From: Ailurus styani
Lineage: Eukaryota; Chordata; Mammalia; Carnivora; Ailuridae
Assembly: GCA_002007465.1 (NCBI GenBank)
Contig: LNAC01000275.1
Span: 1,380,635-1,444,634 of the forward strand
Reading direction: 5' to 3'
Length of the DNA stretch: 64,000 nucleotides
The notes under the pieces: model-generated
Databases searched by the model: none
Seen by the model: only the letters and a program-made list of their open reading frames with translations
What the model was told of the DNA's origin: nothing
In this document: piece after piece, positions 12,693-24,100 of the stretch
How positions within the stretch are numbered: position 1 is the first letter of the stretch
How the letters are laid out: every line of letters starts with the position of its first letter
Position numbers and translations under genes: made by a program

Positions 12693-12839
12693 TGGTTGTT
12701 TTCTTCTTAAGTGGTTACAGTTGTTTTTTCTGACCCAGGAAAGTAAACCAGCCATTAACATGGAACAGCACTTCTCACGGTTCACCTTCACACCATCCAC
12801 TGCGCTCAGACGTGATTTCTGCTGCACAGGAAATGCAGA

Positions 12840-13085
12840 CAGTATAGCGTGATGGCTAAGAGCCAGCTGCCTGTGTTAGAGTCCTGGCTTACTCATTTAC
12901 CAGATGTGGGATTTGGGGAAAGTTCCTTAATCTCTCTGCCTCGGTCCCCTTACCTATAAAATGAGGGTAATAATCATGTCTAGCTCAAAGAGTTTTCAGA
13001 GGATTTAAAAATATAATACATTGAAAGCTATTAGAACACTCCCTAAGACATATTCAGTGCAATAGAAGTGCTGCTGTATTATTAA
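12840..13085 (-). mobile_element. MIR SINE
   Basis: Read on the plus strand, the reverse complement of MIR is clear: AGAGTCCTGGCTTACTCATT, then AGTTCCTTAATCTCTCTGCC, then TATAAAATGAGGGTAATAAT, then TTCAGAGGATTTAAA. It is nearly complete. Confidence 0.88.
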
Positions 13086-13099
13086 CCCATTTCCCCTTC

Positions 13100-13265
13100 C
13101 TAACACCATCTCAGAATTCTCCCACCATGCAGACAGGCCAATCATCATATTCTATCCCCTTGTCCACAGTGATTGGTTCAGAGACAGGCCCATGAGTTAA
13201 TCAGGCCAGTCAGGGCCAGGAAGACTCTATTCTCAGAACTTGGTTGAGCTGTGCGGTCACAAATC
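13100..13265. mobile_element. unclassified ancient repeat fragment
   Basis: The blocks CAGGCCAATCATCATATTCT, CCACAGTGATTGGTTCAGAG and AGGCCAGTCAGGGCCAG form a pattern seen in many mammalian introns. I cannot assign the family. Confidence 0.4.
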
Positions 13266-13684
13266 CCCTCCTTTCACCTGGCAATAAAATAAGGATGCAT
13301 TAAACCCCCACCCCAGAAGTTCAGGCAGTCACTAGGGGACCACAGGGGAAAACTTGTGATGAGAGAGACACACAGGGAATAGTTTGAATGTGAGTTTCTC
13401 CTGGAAATCTTTTCCCCATCATCACTACACACAGACCGGATTAAGTGTTCTTGCTATACAATTCCACAGCAACTTCTCCATCCCCTAAAACACATCCCAG
13501 TTTGCCCAGGGCAATCCCAGTTTAGACATGTTGGCCCACTATAATTATTAAGAACCCCTCTTTCACCTTCAACAGAGTCCTAGTTGAATAATAAATTAGA
13601 TAATCATCTTTTTCTATCACAAAATTTATGTACTGTATGTAGTTATTTGTTTAAACATCTGGCTTAGTTGTTTGGCACTAATCC
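13266..13684. other. no recognisable feature
   Basis: Nothing identifiable. It lies downstream of the candidate minus-strand gene. Confidence 0.4.
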
Positions 13685-13810
13685 TTATAAAAGTCAGGGA
13701 CTGTGATCATATTAGCCCTGGTTTTATTCCCAGTACCTAACCATGTGCCTGCCATGAAATAGGTGTTTAATAACTGTATACAGAATACATGAATAAATGA
13801 ATAAATGAAA
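13685..13810 (+). mobile_element. L2 LINE 3' end
   Basis: AAAAGTCAGGGACTGTGATC, then TTATTCCCAGTACCTAACCA, then GTGCCTGCCATGAAATAGG and AATAAATGAATAAATGA match L2 3' UTR order on the plus strand. Confidence 0.8.
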
Positions 13811-14298
13811 TAATTTTTTAAATGATCACCACACCTATTCCTAGTCCCAATGTTTTCCTCTTTCAAAATCATTACCTCTTAAAACCATGCCTAATGTTTA
13901 GTTTTTATGCTGATTTTATAATACATTAAAACACATTGGAGAGGCAAGCACAGAATGGGATGGTCCTATAACACACACCCCTTTGAATGCAATGTTTGCT
14001 CCTCTGGGAGCCAGTGAATGGAACTATCCTATTCTCTTGCCTTCAAACAGACACAACACCTGAACAGTTAAGGACACCAAGTTGAGTAAAGACTTTTTTT
14101 AGTTGAAATCTGAAACTCAAGGTAAAATTCCCAGAAGCAGACAAAGCCCAACCAGAATTTTCCATTGGAAAAAAAAAAAAGCAATGCAGTCTTACAAAGC
14201 TTTTGTAGCAAATTTAAGTTGTGCAGAAGAGTCCTAGAAAGGTTTCTACGTTCCCTACTTGCTTTTTTGGCCTTCGTTTGACCTCTCTGCCATGTAGC
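13811..14298. other. region past the candidate stop codon (minus strand)
   Basis: If the 14.3-28.9 kb gene model is right, this is its 3' UTR or flank. No canonical minus-strand AATAAA was noticed here; the nearest hexamers I saw are AATAAA inside the exon itself (14324-14329) and ATTAAA near 13765. An A12 run at about 14169-14180 (T12 on the minus strand) lies inside. Confidence 0.35.
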
Positions 14299-14453
14299 TC
14301 AGCTTAGATTTAGCACATAAAGCTTTATTGGATCTGTAAGCCATCTAATTCCCCCATCTTTTGCCATGATATTTTTTTCATAACTATGAGAAATAACTTG
14401 CAAAGAAGCTGGGAGAAGTTTTTCATTTTCAAGAGCTGGAATTGTCACTCGAA
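14299..14453 (-). CDS. candidate terminal coding exon of an unidentified gene
   Basis: On the minus strand a strong acceptor (CTTATTCTTCCTGCAG, pyrimidine-rich) precedes a segment that stays open for 50 codons and ends in TGA at 14299-14301. Its first two bases complete a valine codon with the single base left by the exon at 20940-20986, so the phases agree. The peptide begins RVTIPALENEKLLP, contains a Gly-Gly-Ile-Arg-Trp stretch and ends VLNLS. It shows no membrane segment, no cysteine cluster and no motif I recognise. The same frame is open upstream of the acceptor to 14505, but that part would be intronic. An AATAAA hexamer lies within the coding part (14324-14329). The protein family is unknown to me; a non-coding or chance origin is the main alternative. 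Confidence 0.5.
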
Positions 14454-16429
14454 CTGCAGGAAGAATAAGGACAAATTTGGAAGAAGATACTCGGCACAAA
14501 TTCACTTATCTATTTGATATAAGAGGACGAAAAGAGTAAGGAAAATACACTCTTCAGAATATTTTTGGCCTTCCTTTAGTCCTATTAACAGCACCCCAGA
14601 GGCAAATGTGGCCCAATCTAAAAGGTTTACTGTATGTTCTAAAGTTAGACTTAATTCACGTTACTTTCATGCCCCTAGGGTGGGCCACCAATGTTCTGAA
14701 TCCAAAAGCTGGTTCAAGGGAAAGAAAGGAAAGCGATGGAAAATGTCCAGCAAAGAAGTTAGACATGCTTAAGGGTGGTAAAACCACATGAATAAGGGTG
14801 ACAAAACCACATGAATATTAATCGGTCCAATGCTAACCTTGACCCATCATTAAAACAAAAACACTTTTAAGCTGTAGGACAAGAGAGATGAGACAGCTCT
14901 TCCCAGGCTATTTGTCATCTCTTTGCTCTCTGCATTTCTTGCTGCTGGTTCTCAGGACTGCAAGATTATAAAAAGAGAAACTACACTTCCAATACTTCTT
15001 GATTAAACATCCCAGACCAAGAAAAACCCATGACCTCATTGTAAAGCAAGGCTAGGCTAGATGAAGAGCCGCTCTCCTCCCTAGGTGCTCAGAAATGGCT
15101 TTGTCATTTCTTCCCCCACACTTCAGCCATGGCCAGAAAAAAAAGAATTCTGAGCCCTGACTCTTTAGCCAGATGGAGAAGTCTTTTCTCAACTTTGCCA
15201 TTTTTTGTGTCCTACTAACTGCTTTTTCTTCTTTTCCTGTTCTTTAATTTCCCTGTGCACCTCCTAAAGAAATTTATTTACAAAACTATGAACTAACTTC
15301 CTCTGCAGGGCTGGATGCTGAATTCCAGAAGAAAGGCAAGGGAGCTAATGGTGAACGACATGTGAATAGCTTTGGGAGTTAGGATGACACCTTCAGAGAT
15401 CTTACTTGTAAGCCAGAGGGGAAACTCTAATGAGGTGTGCATCAAAGACCTCTGGACAAAGGTGTCTATGGAATCATCTTCCAGGATAACGCAAACCTAG
15501 ATTAATTATCTTTCATTTTGTTATTTTTACTCTCCATCAAAGAAGAAATGGTCACTATTTCTGTTACATTGTTTTGAAGATATGTCACTATGCCTCACTA
15601 TCAAAAATCTTATCCATCAAAATCTGAACCAAGAAAACATCTCATTTAAAACACAATTACTCACAATCCAAAAGGATGAATCCCTTCACAAAAGGATTTG
15701 TCACTGGTTTCTTTTAAATACTGTAGTAAGGTTTTTCAATGTAACTAAAGTTATCTGATTATATTTTAAGATTTACACACAAGTTCTCAGGGTTTCACAT
15801 TTTAAAATATACAGTGCATGCATTTTTTCCCTAAGCAGAGGGATTATAAATCTCACTGCAAGTTTTCTTCCCTTTTTATTGTCTACCACTGCATTGTTAC
15901 TAATTGATATTTCACAGAAATCTTGCCCTACACAAAATAAGTATTTTGAATGTATTCCTTTAATCATTTACTATTTTATTTTTTGTAATGAGTCATTCAT
16001 CTAACTAAATGCCTATTCAACATCCACAATGTTTCAGGTCTTTTATCCTGCACAGTTAATGGCTAATACCACTTTTAACTCCCCTCCCGTGACCTGCTGA
16101 TTCCTTTAACGAAAATTCAAACTTCAGTCAAAACTCTTACCTCTATCTCCAACAGAGTACAAAAATCTTGCAATGAATACAATTGCCTGTGAAATTTCAC
16201 ACTGGTGGGGGAAAGATGTACTTTTAAGTAAATGGTATTGATATAACTGGCCAACTCTATTTTAAAAAGAAAAAAAATACATCCATTTCTCATATTATAA
16301 GATAGGATAAATTCCAACTATATCAGAAATTTAATCAAATGAAACCCTGCAACTATGAGATGAAAACATTAGTGAATTGCTGTATTATATGAGTGGGAAA
16401 ATATGTCATGACCATGACTCAAAATCCTG
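14454..16429. other. putative intron, no other feature seen
   Basis: Would be the 3' part of the 6.5 kb intron between the two last candidate exons. No repeat family was recognised before 16.4 kb. Confidence 0.35.
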
Positions 16430-17645
16430 AAACAAAAAGAGAAAGGACTTGTAAGATTGATGTCAAAAATTAAAGAAAAAACCCTTTACATGGGGAAACC
16501 ATTGTAAAGAATGTAAAAAGGAGACAAATGGCAAACTAGGAAAAATAAGTGCAACTTATATCATGAAGGGTAAATATCCTTAATATGTGGACATCTTTTA
16601 ATATTTGAGAAGAAAAGACCAATGACCTTATATTGTCAAAACAGATTAAGAAGGAATCCATAGGCAAGTGGAAGTGACCTATAAAAAGCTCAGCATTGCT
16701 GATAATGGAAATATAGCTTCAAACTTCACTGAGATACCAGTTCTCACCTACCAGATTAAAAAAGAATAAAAAAGTTTGACCACATATACTTTCGGCAAGA
16801 CCATGGGAAAATAGGCACTTTTGCTCAGCTGGTGGGAATGCAAAATTACACATCTCTCTTGGAGGGAAATTTGCCAATCTTTTCTGAAGGGAACTTGCTA
16901 GATATTGGCCCAGCAGTCCCATTTCTAGTAATCTAACCCAACAATACACAAGCAAAAATACAAAAAGATGAACAAGGCTATTCACTGCAACACAATTTGT
17001 AATAATAAAGGACTTGGAAGCAACTCAAATGTCCACAATAAAGGCCTGACTGAATAAACCAAGATACAGCCACATAATGGAGTACAAAGGCAGCTATGAA
17101 AAGAAACAAAGATGAAGGGCACCTGGGTGGCTCAATGGGTTAAAGTCTCTGCCTTAAGCTCAGGTCATGATCTCAGGGTCCTGGGATCAAGCCCCACAAC
17201 AGGCTCTCTGCTCAGCAGGGAGCCTGCTTCCCCCTCTCTCTCTGCCTGCCTCTGCCTACTTGTAATCTCTTTCTCTCTGTCAATAAATAAATAAAATCTT
17301 TAAAAAAAATTAAAAAAAGAAGAAACAAATATGAACTCTACAGTATTATGGGATGATCTTCAGATAAATCATTAAGTAAAAAAAGGCAATTGTAAAAAGT
17401 GTATATTATTAGGAAGGAGGAGAAGGATAGGGTAAGTATTTGCTCATTTAAAAAAGTGGAAGAAAAAAATGGAAGGATTAAAAGAATTTGTTTTAACAGG
17501 TACCTATGAGGACAGAAGAAATGTAGACAACAGGGACACAGCAGGACTTCTTTGAATAGACTTTGAGTTTGACACGATATAAATATTTTACATAACTATA
17601 AAACAAATTAAACATAACACAATGTAATCCTTAAAAATTGAGAGC
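16430..17645 (+). mobile_element. L1/HAL1-type LINE 3' remnant
   Basis: The order is typical of an ancient LINE 3' region: ACTGAGATACCAGTTCTCAC near 16728, GCTGGTGGGAATGCAAAATT near 16828, CCAGCAGTCCCATTTCTAGT near 16910, CAAATGTCCACAATAAAG near 17027, then ACATAATGGAGTACAAAGG near 17072. It continues after a SINE that splits it. There is no intact frame. Confidence 0.8.
17117..17319 (+). mobile_element. CAN-SINE, nested in LINE remnant
   Basis: Complete head, box-B region, CT-rich body and A-rich tail. The target-site duplication is 16 bases with one mismatch (AAGAAACAAAGATGAA at 17101-17116 against AAGAAACAAATATGAA at 17320-17335). Confidence 0.96.
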
Positions 17646-17967
17646 AAAATTCATGAAGTGAATGCAACTGTGTATTATGTAGGTAGCAAAACGGCACAGA
17701 GGGACTCTTCTAAATGACTTCGAGACACTGCAAGCTGACTCTAGACATTCTTATCAGGACGCATCCTGAAGACAAAGAGAACTACAAACAAATCTTCAAC
17801 TGCTTTCCATTATCAAACCCGTGAGCTTAGTGGTAGGTACTGTTATTCTGAATCTTTTACACGTGTATTGTCTGATTAAACAGATAAGTAATTGTGTCAG
17901 TGTTATCAAAAGCCAGGATTTCTGACAAGAGAGAAAGGAGAAACAGATGCAAGATCTGTAAGTCACC

Positions 17968-18172
17968 GGGCGCCTGGGTGGCTCAGTGGGTTAAAGCCTC
18001 TGCCTTCGGCTCAGGTCATGATCCCAGGGTCCTGGGATCGAGGCCCGCATCGGGCTTCCTGCTCAGCGGGGAGCCTGCTTCCTCCTCTCTCTCTCTGCTT
18101 CTCTGCCTACTTGTAATCTCTCTCTGTCAAATAAATAAGTAAAATCTTAAAAAAGAAAAAGAAAAAAAAAAA
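17968..18172 (+). mobile_element. CAN-SINE
   Basis: Complete mustelid-type element. A perfect duplication ATCTGTAAGTCACC flanks it at 17954-17967 and 18173-18186. The tail carries AAAAG repeats, suggesting some age. Confidence 0.97.
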
Positions 18173-18186
18173 ATCTGTAAGTCACC

Positions 18187-18737
18187 AACCTGTTGCCCTA
18201 AATTTTAAGCTGAAGTATCAGAATGAATTTATGTATTTTATTAAAAAAAAACAAAACAAAATGTATTTTCTAGTTCTGTCCTCTGAAAACATCTAGGGAA
18301 AAAAAAATGATCAACCCAAGAGCAACGAGCAACCCTAGGATCCTACTGCTGTTTCTGTAAGTCCATCTTTACTCAAAGAGCCAATGTTAACCAAAGCCTT
18401 GGGAGAGTACCTGAAACCAGGCCAGGAAGACCAACTTCAGTCTTTTAGGTCTGTAGAACAGAATCAAGACTCAAAATGAAGCTGAACCCAGGCAGGTTTA
18501 GCCCAGAATTGAAAAGAGATCCCTCATAATTGCCTCAAATAGAATTTAAATATCCAATTTGCATTTACTGGCCATTGGTCTCCTGATACAAGGAAGATGG
18601 GTGGACTGAGTGGATTGATCTAGTGTCCCTGATGCGCGGCATCTTAATCTAAGTTATGAGACTGATGGGCTGCAAAGGGCAATACTCACAATCAAGTTAT
18701 AAAGCTCACACATACTCCTCCTTAAGCTCTAATGAAA
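18187..18737. other. no recognisable feature
   Basis: Unassigned sequence within the putative intron. Confidence 0.4.
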
Positions 18738-18815
18738 TGCCAGTCCATTAATTCCTTCACCAAGGGTTTACAAGGCACCTTCCATGTGCCACACAGCATG
18801 GTGAGCAGTGAGAGA
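18738..18815 (-). mobile_element. L2/MIR-like fragment
   Basis: CATTAATTCCTTCACCAAGG followed by CACCTTCCATGTGCCACACA resembles the reverse complement of an L2 3' end. It is short and diverged. Confidence 0.4.
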
Positions 18816-18919
18816 TTCATTACAAAGGACAGAACTCTGCTACCACTAGGCCCCCATGCCACTCTCGCCCTGCCAGTCCCTTCCCCAGCGGAACTACTTC
18901 CCCTTGAAACAAAAGAAGC

Positions 18920-19430
18920 AGAATGCTGATCATATCATTTCTGTGCCCCCAAAATCTCCATCTGATACCCTGTTGCCCATAGGAAAATATTTCAACTGGG
19001 TCTTTGTGTGTGCCTAAAATGTTCTTTCCCCTTCTCCATCCAGCCTTCCCAAACTTCCAAAGCCAGTTCATTTTTTAAAAGATTTTTCTTATTTATTTGA
19101 GAGAGAGAGACAGCACAGAGGGAGAGGGAGAGGGAGAAGCAGACTCCCCACTGAGCAGGGAGCTTGATGGGGTGCTTGATCCCAGGACCTTGAGATCATG
19201 ACCTGAGCCAAAGGCAGATTCCTAACCCACTGAGCCACCCAGATACCCCCTAAAGCCAGTTTAATTGTTACCTTTCCTGGATCTCTCCCACAAAGTTAGG
19301 TTAAGGCTCAGACAGTACGCCCCCATAGCCTCTGATACTACTGCACTTTCATAATGCTTATCCTACTTCCCTATCATTTCAAATTTAGCTATTTCCCCTT
19401 TTTTTGGCATTCCTCAAAGATAGTACTCAT
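18920..19430 (+). mobile_element. L2 LINE fragment, split by a SINE
   Basis: GCTGATCATATCATTTCTGT, AATCTCCATCTGATACCCTG and a following CAACTGGGTCTTTG-type block resemble L2 ORF/3' UTR on the plus strand. After the SINE, CTTTCCTGGATCTCTCCCAC and TGCACTTTCATAATGC continue it. Assignment rests on order rather than close identity. Confidence 0.5.
19069..19251 (-). mobile_element. CAN-SINE
   Basis: Reverse-strand element: AAAGATTTTTCTTATTTATT, a GA-rich body, CCCACTGAGCAGGGAGCTTG, and CACTGAGCCACCCAGATA at the head end. A 10-base duplication AAAGCCAGTT flanks it (19059-19068 and 19252-19261). The GAGAGGGAGAGGGAGAAG body marks a different, probably older, subfamily. Confidence 0.95.
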
Positions 19431-20006
19431 TGTTAGCTCTGTCATGATCTCTTTACTGGTTACTGTGTCACTTTAAGGTAGAAACCAAGAGTCACTCACT
19501 CTGTATTCCCCAGTCCTGCAAGTTGCTTGACAAGTGGGAGGTAATTCACTTCTGTGTGCTAGGTTGGGCAGGGTGGTGGAGGGATAGGGGAGAAGGAAAC
19601 AAAAGCCAGCAGTTAGATTCGGTGATTGAAGGTGCAATTCCAATTCTGAAACTCCAATAATTGTCAACAGACTAAAATTCAAAAATAATAATAACTGGAA
19701 TTCACTTTCACCTGAAATCAGAAGGTAGGTGGGAAGGAGGACCGTGTGAAGGGAAGTAGAGAGCAGAGCGACCGAGAACAATGGAGAGGCGCCATGGCAG
19801 AAAGCTGGGGCTGTCGCCTTTGCGGCTCTGTCTTCCCCTGTGATCCACATGCCCCACCAGACAGGCGCTGCCCTCGACCCCCTCCCCAGCTAGGTGCACA
19901 GTGAGTCAGTTCCGTGATTGCATCAACACTGGACACGTGCATGAAAACAGACAAAGACAGGAAGGAAAACACAGAGGTGAACTTGTTCTGTTGGAGCAGT
20001 ACAATT
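19431..20006. other. no recognisable feature
   Basis: A chance minus-strand open frame of about 125 codons (19473-19850) is present, without splice or domain support. Confidence 0.4.
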
Positions 20007-20022
20007 AAAAGTCACATAATTT

Positions 20023-20224
20023 GGGCGCCTGGGTGGCTCAGTGGGTTAAAGCCTCTGCTTTCGGCCCAGGTCATGATCTCAGGGTCCTGGGATCGAGGCC
20101 CATATCGGGCTCTCTGCTTGGCAGGGAGCCTGCTTCCCCCTCTCTCTCTGCCTGCCTCTCTGCCTCCTTGTGATCTCTCTCCCGCTGTGAAATAAATAAA
20201 TAAAATCTTTAAAAAAAAAAAAAA
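20023..20224 (+). mobile_element. CAN-SINE, young-looking
   Basis: Complete element with an intact head and a long pure A-tail (about 18 A). A perfect 16-base duplication AAAAGTCACATAATTT lies at 20007-20022 and 20225-20240. The intact duplication and tail point to a relatively recent insertion. Confidence 0.97.
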
Positions 20225-20240
20225 AAAAGTCACATAATTT

Positions 20241-20939
20241 TTTGTTTCCTTTAATATTATGATTAAAATAATGTTCTTTGACTTGACAATAGATATTCTG
20301 AACAATAACTGTTAGCTAAAAATGGCAAAGCTGCTGATACATAAATTAGCACTGAGGTTTAAATTGACCAATAAACGATTTTAGGGATTGTTCCTTCCAG
20401 AATGTTGTTTAAATTGGAATAATAAATCTCTCCTCCTAGATGTCACGAAGAAGCATGAGAATAGGAAAAAACACTTTGGGGTAAGGTTTCTCCCCAAAAC
20501 CTCTTGTAAGCTCTAGGGAAATGCTTACTCTCATTTTTCAGGAAGATAAAAGACGCTTTTTTCCCCAGCACCTCTGGCAAAATATGGTAAGCATATTTCA
20601 ATCAGTAACTACACTAAGTTTTTTATTGAAAACAATATAAAAATGGAAAAATTTTTGCAAAGGAAATGACTGTGATGTTTTGACTTTGATATTAATTTGA
20701 TTCCTTTTATAAAGAAAGCACATGAGCTAGGAAGTCTCAGCTGGATACAGCAGACATTAAAGTAACAAAGCACGAGTAATTTGAACTATTGTCCGCATCT
20801 GTGATTCCATTCTGGGAAATCCTCTAAAAAAGAATAAACAAATAATCCCATAAATTCTGTAGTTCCTCACTGCAATTGGTTACAGAATACAATTTATGAT
20901 ACAAGGAAACGAATGTGCGTATTTAAAGTTTAAGCTCAC
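20241..20939. other. putative intron, no other feature seen
   Basis: Unassigned AT-rich sequence. It would follow the donor of the candidate exon at 20940-20986 on the minus strand. Confidence 0.35.
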
Positions 20940-20986
20940 CTTCAAAGCTCCCTGAAGATTCATTTTCTTGTTTGACATCGACTTGT
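20940..20986 (-). CDS. candidate internal coding exon of an unidentified gene
   Basis: On the minus strand the acceptor ATTTACTTATGGTAG precedes a 47-base segment ending GAAG, followed by the good donor GTGAGC. Only the frame starting at base 2 is open through the exon. That frame is exactly the one required by the exon at 28761-28854, whose last two bases AG join this exon's first A to give arginine. The peptide is QVDVKQENESSGSFE plus one base carried into the last exon. VKQE fits the general hydrophobic-Lys-x-Glu pattern of SUMO sites, which is only a weak hint. The acceptor's pyrimidine tract is modest. Recognition of the gene failed. Confidence 0.5.
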
Positions 20987-23006
20987 CTACCATAAGTAAA
21001 TAATACAACAATTTAAATATATCTTTTATAAATAAGCATCTAAAGGATCTTCTCTTATGCAGGAAATGTGAACTAAAAAGCAGCTATGTGCCATCTTTTT
21101 TGCAAAATGTCATCACCCACCAAGACACTTGTGCAAAAGCACAGATAGAAGGCAAGCATGACTTTGGACGAAGACTCGAGAAGTCAGTCCTGGAAACTGT
21201 ATTCCGGCTCATGTGATGACCCACCAAATCTATCCGTATCTGGGCAAGTGATCAGAGAAGTGCACAAAAGAAAAAATCTCCCTCACCGACCTCAAATGCT
21301 TAGAACTCTGACCATTACAAACTACTTGGGTTTAAGCCTCTGCTTCTCAGTTTTTCATCCAAGAATCCCGATGGGAGGAGAAGTGAAAACAAATCCCAGG
21401 GTATGTAGAGACCCAGTCCAGAGAGGTTTATCAAAAGGAAAAATGTCTTCTTTTCTCAGGTTTTACTTTTTAAGATGTGGGGGATTTTGATTTCTACTGT
21501 AATACGTATCTCTATTGGCTTTCATATGAAAATAATATGGGTTTTCCCCAAGGAAACCCTCAAGTTTTGAAGCTCTAAGGAAGTGTGTAGTGCACATCCT
21601 GTGAATTTTTCTCTAAGTGTGGGCCAGCTGGGGAGGCCTAGACAGAGGTAAGGCCTTGCAGACCCCAGTCAGATACAATGGGAGTGAGTTCTTGACAAGT
21701 AGATGCATATTTGGGGTGATTTTTATCAGCTATTAACAGCTTGGCATGCAGTGATTTATGAGAAGGACTGGCCAGTCTTCTAACAAGGCCCTGAAGTAAT
21801 GAAACCCAAACAGAGCAAGTTTATGCGGCAGACATGGGCAGCCAGGTAAGAAGGCTGGCTCACGCCCTGTGGGGATGTCCACGTGAAAGGGCAGAGGAGT
21901 AGTAAAGACACAGCAAGCCAGGGGTTGGAAGGTTCCAACAAGAAGCAGAGGAAGATTTCTGCAGGAAGGAAGAAGGATTCAGAGATGGACTTTTCCCACA
22001 TCTTCTATTTCTCAAGAACACCCCCAAGCATATCACCAGGAATGAAAACATAAACATCTGCTTAAAGCATAATCAGCGCAGGGAATTGGGAAGTGGCTGG
22101 TGTGGGTCCCTTCTCATGGTTCTCAGGAGCCCATGAAGAATGGGACAAGAGATAAAGAGAAACAGACTCCTTGGCCACAGTCACGTTTTCTCCTTGCCGT
22201 TCCCACCAAACTGATTTGCAGAGGAGGTTATTTGCTAGGCAGCAAATATGTTTTTTGTCAGGTAATAAGAGTTAAGCAAGGCAAACTTATTTCTTAAACA
22301 AAGATAAACCTGGATTCCAGAAAAGCACACCAGTCCATTACAGATCGACTAGCCCAAGAGATGAGTCAGAAACCATGCCTGGAATATAGGCTACAGAATG
22401 CTCTTCAAATATCTGAGATATGCACATTTCAAAGGACCACAAGGACTAAATAAACACAAAATGCTTAATACTTAAATACTTAATACTTAAAAACCTGAGA
22501 GTTCCCGGACTTTGTGTAAAATAGCATGCTAACTCTGGAAGGCTCTGGAAGGCTTGGGCTGTTTATCCTTCCAGATATAAGAGAAAACATGTATGTGTTG
22601 CCTGCCCCCCTTTACAATCTCCCCCAAGTGTGCTACATATTTAAAAGAAGTTTTTCTAGAAGAACAAAATACTCCCTGACATTAGAAACAGCAGTTTACT
22701 TTGCATTCTGTCCTTTCAAAATTGAATCACAATCCTGAAAGCAAAGTACCCTCTATTTATTTCTTTTATGTCTCCTCTGGTCAATACTCCGTACAAGAGA
22801 AACCAAAAACTCCCAACTGGTTTTGCAACAATATACAGCATGTCCAGCTGGCTCAGAAGTATCACAAAATCCTTTAAACAACAGCTCATTTAAAAATTAA
22901 TCAATGCAATTAGTTCCATATTAGTATCAAAAATAATTGTGTGCCATATAGCACTATTTTGTAGGAAGATGGAAAGTGTCACAAAAATTAAAAAATTGGA
23001 AGGTAA
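20987..23006. other. putative intron, no repeat family recognised
   Basis: Mostly unassigned sequence. A short iteration of the TACTTAA motif occurs at about 22464-22490. The last 16 bases are the left target-site copy of the 23007 SINE. Confidence 0.4.
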
Positions 23007-23200
23007 GGGCGCCTGGGTGGCTCAGTGGGTTAATGCCGCTGCCTTCGGCTCAGGTCATGATCCCAGGGTCCTGGGATCGAGGCCCGCATCGGGATCTCTG
23101 CTTGGCAGGGAGCCTGCTTCTTCCTCTCTCTCTGCCTGCCTCTCTGCCTACTTGTGATCTCTCTCTCTCTCTGCCAAATAAATAAATAAAATCTTAAAAA
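23007..23200 (+). mobile_element. CAN-SINE, young-looking
   Basis: Complete element with a perfect 16-base duplication AAAAATTGGAAGGTAA at 22991-23006 and 23201-23216. Confidence 0.97.
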
Positions 23201-23239
23201 AAAAATTGGAAGGTAAAACTGGTTTTCAAAAAACACACA

Positions 23240-23258
23240 CACACACAACAAAAACTGG
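23240..23258. repeat. short CA tract
   Basis: About seven CA units just downstream of the SINE, ending near CAACAAAAACTGG. Confidence 0.6.
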
Positions 23259-23269
23259 TTTCTCTTATT

Positions 23270-24100
23270 CTAAAAACTGTGGGGGAACTGCTACGGCGGC
23301 CCCCTCCCTACTTATCTCTGCAGGAGCCGCCAAGACAGAATATGTAACTTCATCCGAGGTCCCCTACATTCAACATCAGGCATAGGCTGCTGTCTCTAAT
23401 CCAACCCACTCTCACTACTAGCAGCTCAGCTCTTCTGGCAGGAACTGCCTGCAGCCTGACAGTGCCTTCCCTCACACCTCTTCCCCACCTCAGAAGGATC
23501 TTGCAAGGGCTGCTCCATGGCTTCCCACCATCTTCCACAGCTCACGGTTGGGTTAATTCCCCCACAGATCAACTTTCTCTCCCCTGTACCCACACACTGA
23601 CATAAACAGACCTTTTCCTTTTTTCTTTCATTCTTGCCCAGTTACCTTTGAAAAAGACCCCTGGTTCTACAGTGGATACCGTGGTTTCAGAACAGAGGAC
23701 CAACCCTGCCACTGTGGCTGGGAGAGTCAGTGGCCCATGGCTCTCACGGTTACTACTTTTTTCCAAAGATTGCTCTCAGCTGGAGAGCTGCCCTTCTAAG
23801 ATCATGCCCCCTCCCCGAGAGTGACCCATATCCAGTAGCTAAATTTAAGTCTTAGCCTCTTGCCTCATGACAGGACAATTCTGAAGGGCTGTGCCTGCTC
23901 TGTGGCTCTCCATGGCATCAACTGAGTCCTTTGTTGGGGCTGCATCTCAGCCCGACTATCCCTTCCCCAGTTCTGCTTCCCTCCTTCCTTCCCCCAGGGG
24001 TCCACTGACAGGGTCCTGTGCAATAAACCTCTCCGACACAAATTTCTATCTCAGACTCTGACTTCCAGGAAACCCACCCCAAGACACTCTCTCTCTTTTC
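23270..24100 (+). mobile_element. unclassified ancient repeat with LTR- or LINE-like 3' end
   Basis: This GC-richer, pyrimidine-rich block contains GTCCTGTGCAATAAACCTCT near 24014 (an AATAAA hexamer) followed by CTATCTCAGACTCTGACTTC and CCAAGACA. That end resembles a common mammalian dispersed repeat, but I cannot name it. Open frames on the minus strand here are chance products of the CT-rich composition. Confidence 0.4.

Noticed and set aside
17892..18142. Open frames reading APGWLSGLKPLPSAQVM and GAWVAQWVKASAF, also seen at 19.9, 22.9, 34.2 and 61.0 kb.
   Set aside because: They recur at each CAN-SINE and are translations of the SINE head. They are not a protein family.
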